DNA of 64,000 nucleotides from Tropicimonas isoalkanivorans (lineage in GTDB: Bacteria; Pseudomonadota; Alphaproteobacteria; Rhodobacterales; Rhodobacteraceae), in assembly GCF_900112335.1 (NCBI RefSeq), contig NZ_FOLG01000009.1:124001-188000 (forward strand), in the 5' to 3' direction. Below the pieces are notes generated by a model. The model was not told where the DNA came from and ran no database searches. It was given only the letters and a program-made list of their open reading frames with translations. Positions 26,970 through 34,317 of this stretch are shown in pieces (position 1 is the first letter of the stretch; every line of letters starts with the position of its first letter). The translations under genes and the position numbers were made by a program.

Positions 26970-27920
26970 ATGAACACAGTCGCCGTGATAGGCGAAATCC
27001 TCGTCGAGATAATGGCGGATTCCATTGGCGAAGGTTTCACGGAGCCCATGGCGCTGACCGGTCCGTTTCCGTCCGGGGCACCGGCGATCTTCATAGATCA
27101 GGTTGCCCGGATGGGCCAGCCCTGCGCAATCGTCTCGACCGTCGGAAATGACGACTTCGGCAGGCTGAACCTCGACCGCCTCGCCGCCGACGGGGTTGAT
27201 ATTTCGGGCGTCGGGATCGACCCGGACCGCCCCACCGGCAGCGCCTTCGTACGATACCGCGCAGATGGCTCCCGCGATTTCGTCTTCAATATCCGGTATA
27301 GCGCCTGCGGCGTCCTGCCGGACACCGAGGCCGCGCGCAACGTGCTGGACACAGCCGGGCATCTGCACGTCATGGGCTCGTCGCTCTCCAGTCCGGACCT
27401 TGTGGCGCTCAACCTACGCGCGACCAAGGCCGTAAAGGCGCGCGGCGGTACGATTTCCTTCGATCCGAACCTGCGAAAGGAGATTCTGGACGCACCCGGA
27501 ATGCGCCAGGCCATGGCGGAAATCCTGCGGATGACGGACCTTTTCCTCCCGTCCGGCGAGGAACTGTTCCTGCTGACAGACGCCAAAGAGACCGAGGCCG
27601 CCGTGACGGAGCTTCTGGGCCTCGGGATCGGCACAGTCGTGCACAAACTTGGCGCCGAAGGCGTGCATCACTATTCCAACGATTCCAACATGTTCTTCCC
27701 GGCCTATTCGGTCGAAGAGGTCGACCCCACCGGAGCCGGCGACTGTTTCGGCGGCGCCTATACCGCGCTTTGGCTGCAAGGCGTCCCGCCTGAGGAGGCA
27801 CTGCCGCTTGCCGCCGCCGCCGGAGCGATTGCCGTGACGCGGCGCGGGCCGATGGAAGGCACCACGCCGATTGCCGCGCTGCGCGACTTCGCGGCGGCCC
27901 ACGAAAGGCAGATCAAATGA
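26970..27920 (+). CDS. PfkB-family sugar kinase, probable D-tagatose kinase
   Basis: 316-residue ribokinase-fold kinase. The C-terminal anion hole and catalytic Asp lie in DPTGAGDCFGGAY, and a substrate-loop Asp/Gly pattern is near the N-terminus (GPFPSGAPAIFIDQVARMG). GGGAGGATA precedes the ATG at 26970. The stop overlaps the next start by 4 bp. Because the partner is a GatZ/KbaZ-like enzyme and the cluster has a galactitol dehydrogenase, the likely substrate is D-tagatose, as in the galactitol pathway described for Agrobacterium. Fructose or another ketose cannot be excluded. Confidence 0.8.
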   Translation: MNTVAVIGEILVEIMADSIGEGFTEPMALTGPFPSGAPAIFIDQVARMGQPCAIVSTVGNDDFGRLNLDRLAADGVDISGVGIDPDRPTGSAFVRYRADGSRDFVFNIRYSACGVLPDTEAARNVLDTAGHLHVMGSSLSSPDLVALNLRATKAVKARGGTISFDPNLRKEILDAPGMRQAMAEILRMTDLFLPSGEELFLLTDAKETEAAVTELLGLGIGTVVHKLGAEGVHHYSNDSNMFFPAYSVEEVDPTGAGDCFGGAYTALWLQGVPPEEALPLAAAAGAIAVTRRGPMEGTTPIAALRDFAAAHERQIK

Positions 27921-29185
27921 CTCACCCGCTTCTCGAGATTCCCGCCGCCTACCACGCCGGACGGCCCATCGGTATCACCTCTGTCTGTTCCGCCCACCCC
28001 GTCGTCATCGAAGCCGCCTTGCGACTTTCGCTGGAGACCGGTCGGCCGGCGCTGATCGAGGCGACCTGCAACCAGGTCAACCAGGACGGCGGGTATACCG
28101 GCATGACCCCTGCCGATTTCCGTGCGTTCGTCGAGGATATCGCCGACAGGGTCGGCCTGTCGCGCGAGCGAATCATCCTTGGCGGCGACCACCTTGGACC
28201 GAACCCATGGAAGGATCGCCCCGCGGACACAGCCATGGAAAAGGCAGAGGCGATGATCGCCGCCTATGCTGAAGCCGGTTTTACCAAGCTGCATCTCGAT
28301 TGCTCCATGGGGTGCGCGGGCGAGCCGGTTGCCCTTCCCGATACCACGACCGCCGAACGGGCGGCGCGTCTCGCGGCCCGAGCGGAGGCGCACAAGGGCG
28401 CGGTGCCGCCGGTCTATGTCATCGGAACGGAAGTTCCGGTGCCCGGCGGAGCGCTGGAGGAGCTTGAAGAGCTTGCCGTCACGACGCCGGAGGCCGCGGC
28501 TCAGACGTACGAGGTCCACCGCGAGGCTTTTGAGGAGGCCCGACTTCAGGACGCCTTTGACCGCGTTATTGCGCTCGTCGTTCAACCGGGCGTGGAGTTC
28601 GGACATACGGACGTGATCCACTTCCAGCCTGAGAAAGCGGACGCGCTTTCGGCCAGCCTCGACGCGCTGCCGGGCATCGTTTTCGAGGCCCATTCGACCG
28701 ATTACCAGACCGGCGAGGGCCTCTCCGCCCTGGTCCAGGACGGTTTCGCCATTCTGAAAGTTGGCCCTTGGCTTACCTTCGCCCTGCGCGAAGCGCTCTA
28801 CGGGCTCGATGCCGTCGCCGACGTGCTGGACGGAACGCCGCCGAAGGGCGGCCTGATGGCAGCCATGGACGCGGTGATGCGCGCATCCCCCGAGCATTGG
28901 TCGAAGTACTACGCCGGTACGGAAACCGATCTCTGGCTGCAGCGTCACTTCAGCTATTCCGACCGCATCCGGTATTACTGGCCGCGCCAGGAGGCCCGGG
29001 CCGCCGTGGCGGAGGTAAAAGCTCGTCTCGACGGGAGGGACATTCCCGCGCCAGTTCTACGGCAATACCTGGCCGTCCCGGCCACCGACGATCTCGCGGG
29101 GTGGGACGGGCTCCTGGTGAATGCCGTTCAGGAGGTTCTGCGGATCTACGAGGAAGCCTGTACCGGAGGCCGGAACAAGGCCTGA
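27917..29185 (+). CDS. GatZ/KbaZ-like protein, probable D-tagatose 6-phosphate 4-epimerase
   Basis: 422-residue TIM-barrel protein of the GatZ/KbaZ family, with motifs GGDHLGPNPWKD near residue 93, HLDCSMGCAG near 127 and FEAHSTDYQT near 256. In enteric bacteria the family is an accessory subunit of tagatose-bisphosphate aldolase. In Agrobacterium a homologue acts as a D-tagatose 6-phosphate 4-epimerase that yields fructose 6-phosphate. Here no GatY/KbaY aldolase is present, and a kinase and fructokinase flank the gene, so I prefer the epimerase role. Translationally coupled to the preceding kinase. Confidence 0.8.
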   Translation: MTHPLLEIPAAYHAGRPIGITSVCSAHPVVIEAALRLSLETGRPALIEATCNQVNQDGGYTGMTPADFRAFVEDIADRVGLSRERIILGGDHLGPNPWKDRPADTAMEKAEAMIAAYAEAGFTKLHLDCSMGCAGEPVALPDTTTAERAARLAARAEAHKGAVPPVYVIGTEVPVPGGALEELEELAVTTPEAAAQTYEVHREAFEEARLQDAFDRVIALVVQPGVEFGHTDVIHFQPEKADALSASLDALPGIVFEAHSTDYQTGEGLSALVQDGFAILKVGPWLTFALREALYGLDAVADVLDGTPPKGGLMAAMDAVMRASPEHWSKYYAGTETDLWLQRHFSYSDRIRYYWPRQEARAAVAEVKARLDGRDIPAPVLRQYLAVPATDDLAGWDGLLVNAVQEVLRIYEEACTGGRNKA

Positions 29186-29211
29186 CCGGAGACCACTGTC
29201 GGACAAAAGAC

Positions 29212-30156
29212 ATGAGCACCGAACCCTTCATCGCCATCGGCGGCGAAAACCTGATCGACTACGTGACGCAGGACGGCGATGCCGTCGCGCATCCCGGCGG
29301 GTCGCCCGTCAACGTGGCGATGGCACTTGGCCGTCAGGGCGTCCCGGTGCATTACATCTCGCCGATCTCCACTGACCGTTGGGGCGACATGCTGGCCGAC
29401 AAGCTCGTTGCTTCCAATGTCATCCTGACCGGCGACCGCCTGCCGGAACCCACAACGATGGCGCGGGTCACGATTACCAAGGGCATTCCGAGCTACAGTT
29501 TCGAACGCGACGGCACGGCGGAGCGGATGGTCACGACGGACGTTCTCCAAGCGCGACTGACGGAGGACGCCGTCGCGCTGCACACCGGATCGCTGACGCT
29601 GACCGACGGGGCCGATGCCGCCGCCTGGGAGGAAATCTGCGCCCGGAGCTACGATTCCGGTCGGCTGGTCTCACTTGATCCAAATGTCCGGCTGTCGGTC
29701 ATCGCCGATGTCGAAAGCTATCGGGACCGCATCTGGCGGATGCTGCAAAAGGTCCATCTCGTCAAACTGAGCGACGAGGACCTGGCCGCACTTTACCCCG
29801 ATCTCGGCCAGGACGAGGCGCTGGCCGCGCTTAAAGCACGCTCCTCGGCGCGGCTCATCGTTCTCACCAAGGGTGCCTCCGGGTGCACGGCCATCTGCGG
29901 CGATACGCGGCTCGACCTTCCCGCCGCCCGGGTGGAAAAGCTGGTCGATACGGTCGGCGCGGGCGACACCTTTACCGCGACGATTCTGGCAGGCCTCGCA
30001 GGGCAGGATGCACTCCGACCCGACGCCCTCGACCGTCTCACCGATGACCGTCTGGAGGCCTTGATGCAGCGCGCCTCCATTGCGGCCGCGCTCAACTGCA
30101 GCAGGGCCGGGTGCAATCCGCCCAGCCGCGCGGAACTCGATCTTGCGCTGACATGA
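29212..30156 (+). CDS. PfkB-family fructokinase
   Basis: 314-residue ribokinase-fold kinase with GGSPVNVAMALGRQG near residue 35 and the catalytic DTVGAGDTFTATILAGL near 245. It resembles bacterial fructokinases, which phosphorylate D-fructose at C6 with ATP. That suits the neighbouring sorbitol and mannitol dehydrogenases, both of which make fructose. The ATG at 29212 is 26 bp after the epimerase stop; the frame is open upstream, but that part overlaps the previous gene. Confidence 0.87.
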   Translation: MSTEPFIAIGGENLIDYVTQDGDAVAHPGGSPVNVAMALGRQGVPVHYISPISTDRWGDMLADKLVASNVILTGDRLPEPTTMARVTITKGIPSYSFERDGTAERMVTTDVLQARLTEDAVALHTGSLTLTDGADAAAWEEICARSYDSGRLVSLDPNVRLSVIADVESYRDRIWRMLQKVHLVKLSDEDLAALYPDLGQDEALAALKARSSARLIVLTKGASGCTAICGDTRLDLPAARVEKLVDTVGAGDTFTATILAGLAGQDALRPDALDRLTDDRLEALMQRASIAAALNCSRAGCNPPSRAELDLALT

Positions 30157-30171
30157 AAGGTACGACCTGAG

Positions 30172-30831
30172 ATGGACCTCTATATCGACACTGCGGATGT
30201 CTCGGCGTGGCAGGAACTCATGCCCACCGGGCTCTTCCATGGGATCACGACCAACCCGCTACTCGCGCACCGGGCCGGACTCTCCTACCCCGACATCGAC
30301 TGGCCGACCCTGATGGGGCAAGCGGCGGACCTTGGCGCGAAGGAACTCCATTGCCAGGTCGTCGGCCCGGAAGAGGGCTTCGCCGACTGGGCCGGCGAAC
30401 GCTATGACCAGGGGCGGCAGGCCGGGCTGCGCGTGGTCATCAAGGTGCCCCTCACCGAGCCCGCTATCCGTGTCGTCCCCGAAATCAAGGCCCTCGACGG
30501 TCCGATCCTGATGACAGCCTGCTACAGCGCCAAACAGATGTTCGTGGCCTCCGCCCTGGGCGCGGACTACATCGCGCCCTATTTCGGCCGGATGCTTGAG
30601 ATGGGTCTGCCGGCCTACGAAGCGCTGGCTCAAATGCTGGCCATCGGCGAGCTTGCGGGGGGCAAGACGCGCATACTGGTTGCCTCGCTCCGAGACACGC
30701 GGCAAATGGCGCTGCTCGCCGAACAGGGCCACGACTGCTTCACCATCGCGCCCAACATCGCCCGCGACCTGATGAATGACCGCAACACGATCGCGGCGGC
30801 GGCGGAGTTCGAGGAGGCCGCCAGGGCGTAG
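30172..30831 (+). CDS. Transaldolase/fructose-6-phosphate aldolase family protein
   Basis: 219-residue small transaldolase of the Fsa/TalC group. The Schiff-base lysine is Lys91 in VIKVPLT. Other conserved segments are LYIDTAD at the start, GITTNP at 24-29 and DYIAPYFGR. Length matches Fsa (about 220 residues) rather than full TalB (about 310). It either cleaves fructose 6-phosphate to dihydroxyacetone and glyceraldehyde 3-phosphate or transfers dihydroxyacetone units. Last gene of the kinase operon, 15 bp after the fructokinase. Confidence 0.87.
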   Translation: MDLYIDTADVSAWQELMPTGLFHGITTNPLLAHRAGLSYPDIDWPTLMGQAADLGAKELHCQVVGPEEGFADWAGERYDQGRQAGLRVVIKVPLTEPAIRVVPEIKALDGPILMTACYSAKQMFVASALGADYIAPYFGRMLEMGLPAYEALAQMLAIGELAGGKTRILVASLRDTRQMALLAEQGHDCFTIAPNIARDLMNDRNTIAAAAEFEEAARA

Positions 30832-30842
30832 GCCGACTGATC

Positions 30843-30878
30843 CTGCACCCTGACCCGTTTCAACACGGCAGGGTGCAG
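30843..30878. terminator. Bidirectional terminator at the end of the polyol region
   Basis: Inverted repeat CTGCACCCTG / CAGGGTGCAG with an inner CCGT / ACGG pair and a 6-nt loop, between the convergent transaldolase and sulfotransferase-like genes. Confidence 0.75.
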
Positions 30879-30879
30879 T

Positions 30880-31587
30880 CTAACGCGCTGAAATTGCCTC
30901 CGTTTTAAGGCGCTCGTAATAGGACAACGCCGCTGTCATCACACCGCGGAGGTGCTCCGGCACCTCCGGCAGAGGCCCCTCCTTGCCGGCGAAGCCCGTG
31001 CTCTGCCACACCGCGCCGTACCAGTGCGGGGCCCATACCCCATCACAGGCCCGCCCGCCGGCCGGCCAGGACACCATCGCAGGGTCGAACTCTAGGCCAA
31101 TCTCGTCGCAAAGGGCGCGGAGCATCCCTTCCGGGTTTTCCCGGATATCGTGGCTGTCGATCACCACGCCACCGAACTTCGCGTGCAACTCCGCCTGCTG
31201 CCAGAAGCCGATGTCGTCCAGCGTCGGGTTCTCACGCTTCTCGCCGTAGCTCGCGATCACCCGCGCCGGGTGACGGATGAGAAATACGTTCACCACATCC
31301 TCCATCCAGTCGGTCGGCACGCCGGGCAGCATGTGCTGCGCCATGTGCTTCTGGTAGAAATGCGGCTTGCCGTCGGGAATTGGGCCGGTCAGCTGGGCGA
31401 CCACATCCTCCGGATCCTGTGGCTGCGCCGCGAGGATCTCCGCCCGCATCGGGTGCTCCAGCCCCGTCGCCGCGAGGTAGGCTGCGTAGAACGGCTCATC
31501 CACCGCGGCGAAATCGTCCCGATTGGCGAAGGCATACATCATCGCCGTGGAAAGGTTCCGCGGCCCGGACCACATCGCAAGTCTCAC
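30880..31587 (-). CDS. Sulfotransferase-like P-loop protein
   Basis: 235-residue protein starting at a GTG that overlaps the previous stop (GTGA) with AGGAG 8 nt upstream; an earlier in-frame GTG at 31594-31596 is possible. The opening RLAMWSGPRNLSTAMMYAF holds the P-loop-like segment expected to bind the 5'-phosphosulfate of PAPS in sulfotransferase-fold proteins, and VFLIRHPARVIASY matches the second, 3'-phosphate-binding motif. Translational coupling to an aminotransferase is notable; plant proteins that join a sulfotransferase-like domain to a branched-chain-aminotransferase-like domain are known. Substrate unknown. Confidence 0.75.
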   Translation of the reverse strand: MRLAMWSGPRNLSTAMMYAFANRDDFAAVDEPFYAAYLAATGLEHPMRAEILAAQPQDPEDVVAQLTGPIPDGKPHFYQKHMAQHMLPGVPTDWMEDVVNVFLIRHPARVIASYGEKRENPTLDDIGFWQQAELHAKFGGVVIDSHDIRENPEGMLRALCDEIGLEFDPAMVSWPAGGRACDGVWAPHWYGAVWQSTGFAGKEGPLPEVPEHLRGVMTAALSYYERLKTEAISAR

Positions 31588-32504
31588 GCGCTGCACTCCT
31601 CAGCGATCAGGTTCTTGTAAAGCCCACGAATACGCTCCGTGACCGGCCCCAGTTCGCCGGAGCCGATCCGCCGCCCGTCGATCTCGCCGACCGGGGTTTG
31701 CGCGCCGAATGTGCCAGTCAGGAACGCCTCGTCGGCGCCATAGGTATCGACGAGGGAATAGTTCCGCTCGTAGACGGGTATTCCGTCCGCCCGGCACAGA
31801 TCGATCACCTTGCGCCGCGTGATTCCGTTCATGCAGTAATCGCCGGTCGAGGTCCAAACCTCTCCCTTGCGCACGATGAAGAAGTTGCAGGCGTTGGTCG
31901 TGTTGACGAACCCGTGCACGTCCAGCATCAGCGCCTCGTCCGCGCCCGCCTTTTCCGCCGCAATGCAGGCGAGGATACAGTTGAGCTTGGAATGTGAGTT
32001 GAGCTTCGGGTCCTGGCTCATGGGCAGGCCCCGAATGTGCGGCACCGTGGCCAGCCGGATCGGCCGCGGGAGCGACGGGCGGGAGTGCTCCATGATGATG
32101 GCCACAGTCGGACCCTGGGTGGACAGCGAGGGGTGCTGGAACGGGCGGGTCTTGAGTCCCCGCGTCACCATCAGCCGGGCGTGGGCATCGGTTTCCATGC
32201 CGTTCGCCTGCCGCGTCGCCTCCAGCGCGGCGATCACACCTGCCCTGTCGAGTCCGATCTCGAGGTCCACCGCGAGGGCCGCTTCGAACAGGCGATCCAG
32301 ATGGTCGTCAAGAAAGGCCCAGACCCCATCGTAAAGCCGCAGCCCCTCCCAGATGCCGTCGCCGAGCATGAAGCCGCTGTCGTAGACCGACACCTTCGCC
32401 TCCGCCTTCGGCACGATCTCCCCATTCAGGTAGATCAGAATGCTGTCGTTGCGGTCGTCTTCCGCCGCCTGGTGGGTCGATATGTGGGTGTCGGTCTGTG
32501 TCAT
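31584..32504 (-). CDS. Class IV aminotransferase (branched-chain/D-amino acid type)
   Basis: 306-residue PLP enzyme of fold type IV. The catalytic lysine is Lys173 in NSHSKLNCILA; the motif DEALMLDVHGFVNTTNACNFFIV supplies cofactor contacts, and GTFGAQTPVGEIDGR closes the site. It transfers an amino group between an amino acid, probably branched-chain or a D-amino acid, and an oxo acid. The start at 32502-32504 is chosen to give family length; its ribosome site is weak. Co-translated with the sulfotransferase-like gene. Confidence 0.86.
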   Translation of the reverse strand: MTQTDTHISTHQAAEDDRNDSILIYLNGEIVPKAEAKVSVYDSGFMLGDGIWEGLRLYDGVWAFLDDHLDRLFEAALAVDLEIGLDRAGVIAALEATRQANGMETDAHARLMVTRGLKTRPFQHPSLSTQGPTVAIIMEHSRPSLPRPIRLATVPHIRGLPMSQDPKLNSHSKLNCILACIAAEKAGADEALMLDVHGFVNTTNACNFFIVRKGEVWTSTGDYCMNGITRRKVIDLCRADGIPVYERNYSLVDTYGADEAFLTGTFGAQTPVGEIDGRRIGSGELGPVTERIRGLYKNLIAEECSA

Positions 32505-32636
32505 GCGGCGGACCGTAGGTGCAGCGAACGGGAAGGGGAAGGCTGAAACTTCCGTCACCCCTGCGTGATGTCACGCGCCGGTGAGTTGCAGGTGACCACG
32601 AGCGTTCGGCACTCTGCCCAAAAAAGGAGGCCTGCC

Positions 32637-33299
32637 ATGACCCTTGCCGCTGATTCGGTCAAGCCGATCGTTCTGGCCATCGCCATTGCGGTCGGAGTTT
32701 TTACCCACTGCGGACGGGCGGACGCCGCGGAAACCCGCACCGCCATATTCGCCGGCGGCTGCTTCTGGTGCGTCGAGGCCGATTTCGAAAAGGTCGATGG
32801 CGTGGGAGATGTCGTCTCCGGTTATACCGGCGGAACGGTCGCCGATCCGACCTACAAGCAGGTGTCGCGCGGTGGAACCGGGCACTACGAGGCCGCAATG
32901 ATCCCGTACGACCCGGACCGGGTCTCCTACCGGGAGCTCGTGGATCTCTTCTTCCGCTCCGTCGATCCGACGGATGCGGGCGGCCAATTCTGTGATCGAG
33001 GCGAAAGCTACCGTACAGCGATCTTCGCCACGCCGGAGCAAGCGACCGTCGCGAAGGAGGCACTGGCTGCGGCGCAGACGGATCTTGGGCAGGAGATCGT
33101 CACGCCTGTGCTGCCAGCCCAGCCGTTTTACCCAGCCGAAGCCTACCATCAGGATTATTACAAATCGGGCGACCTGATCCTCACCCGCTTCGGTCCGCGT
33201 TCGAAAGCGAAAGCCTACAAACTCTACCGCGATGCCTGTGGCCGGGATCAGAGAGTGAAGGCCTTGTGGGGTTCATCCGCACCGTTCGTTGGCGGATGA
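32637..33299 (+). CDS. msrA: Peptide methionine sulfoxide reductase MsrA, exported form
   Basis: 220-residue protein with a signal sequence (residues 1-31, hydrophobic core 10-22, cleavage near DAA-E) and then the MsrA catalytic motif GGCFWCVE, where Cys42 is the nucleophile. YHQDYY and the FCDRG segment are as in the family. It reduces the S form of methionine sulfoxide; the signal suggests a periplasmic repair role. A strong AGGAGG lies 7-8 nt before the ATG. Single gene divergent from the aminotransferase. Confidence 0.93.
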   Translation: MTLAADSVKPIVLAIAIAVGVFTHCGRADAAETRTAIFAGGCFWCVEADFEKVDGVGDVVSGYTGGTVADPTYKQVSRGGTGHYEAAMIPYDPDRVSYRELVDLFFRSVDPTDAGGQFCDRGESYRTAIFATPEQATVAKEALAAAQTDLGQEIVTPVLPAQPFYPAEAYHQDYYKSGDLILTRFGPRSKAKAYKLYRDACGRDQRVKALWGSSAPFVGG

Positions 33300-33345
33300 C
33301 TTCCGTCTGCCCCACACGAGATAGGGCTTCCGACCCAGAGCGACC

Positions 33346-33366
33346 GCCGCGCGCCTTGCGCGCGGC
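33346..33366. terminator. Hairpin between msrA and the ribokinase gene
   Basis: Perfect 9-bp stem GCCGCGCGC / GCGCGCGGC with a 3-nt loop between convergent genes; a second weaker hairpin (GCATC-ttc-GATGC, 33387-33399) follows. No T tract. Confidence 0.5.
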
Positions 33367-33419
33367 CAGGCCCAACGGGCGGCGTTGCATCTTCGATGCG
33401 GCGACGGCGGGCGGGAGGG

Positions 33420-34313
33420 CTACGCCAGTGGTTTGAGGTCGGCCAGAAAGCCGTGAACCTCTTCCCGGGCAGGAATCGCTTCGGCCGTCCCTTCCCGAGT
33501 GACCTTTAGTGCCGCTGCGCCGACAGCCATTTCCAGGCATTCGGCCACCGGCAACCCGAGGTCCAACCCGGCGCAGAAATACCCAATGAAGGTGTCGCCT
33601 GCCCCCGTTGTGTCGACGGGCACCACCTTGGGCGCGGGAACGGTCAGCGTTTCGCCGGAGTCGAGATCGTGCCAGGTCGCCCCATGCGCACCGTGGGTCA
33701 CCAGAAGCTGCGGCACCGGCAGATTGGTGATCTCGCACCCCAGCGCCTCGGCGACCTGTTCCGCTTCCACCTGATTCAGCACCAGCAGGTCAACCAACGG
33801 CAACACCCTGCGCACCGCGTCCACGTCGAAGGGCGCGGCGGAATAGACCACCTTCAGCCCCCGATCGCGGGCCCGCTTGGCGGCGTATTCCTGCCCGTTC
33901 GTCTCGTTTTGCATCATGAGGATATCGCCGCTCCGGGCCCGGGCGAGCGCCGCCTTGATGTCGCCGTTCTCCAGCATCCGGTTGGTGCCCGCAAAGATCA
34001 CGATCTGGTTCTCGCCGCCCGGCTCCACGAAAATCAGCGCGTGCCCGGTGGGAGCCGCCAGGTTGATCGCGACATGCGTCGTGTCCACACCCGCCGACTT
34101 CATGAGTTCGACCGCCCAGACGCTCTCGCCGCCGACGCCCCCGATGTGGCACACCTCGGCTCCCCCGCGTGCCGCCGCGACGGACTGGTTCGCCCCCTTG
34201 CCGCCCAGCCCGCTCTTGCAGTCGGTCGCGGCAAGGGTCTCGCCCTCGACCGGGAAGCGCGGCACCTTGTAGAACCAGTCCGCGTTGATGGACCCGAGGT
34301 TGTAGATCGTCAT
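33420..34313 (-). CDS. Ribokinase-like PfkB sugar kinase
   Basis: 297-residue kinase with the ribokinase signatures GGKGANQSVAAARGGA near residue 37 and DTTGAGDTFIGYF near 238, the latter carrying the catalytic Asp and anion hole. Ribokinase phosphorylates ribose at C5. It begins only 4 bp after the malic enzyme stop, so it may be expressed as the second gene of that transcript. No ribose transporter is adjacent, so another pentose or a nucleoside is also possible. Confidence 0.85.
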   Translation of the reverse strand: MTIYNLGSINADWFYKVPRFPVEGETLAATDCKSGLGGKGANQSVAAARGGAEVCHIGGVGGESVWAVELMKSAGVDTTHVAINLAAPTGHALIFVEPGGENQIVIFAGTNRMLENGDIKAALARARSGDILMMQNETNGQEYAAKRARDRGLKVVYSAAPFDVDAVRRVLPLVDLLVLNQVEAEQVAEALGCEITNLPVPQLLVTHGAHGATWHDLDSGETLTVPAPKVVPVDTTGAGDTFIGYFCAGLDLGLPVAECLEMAVGAAALKVTREGTAEAIPAREEVHGFLADLKPLA

Positions 34314-34317
34314 GACA

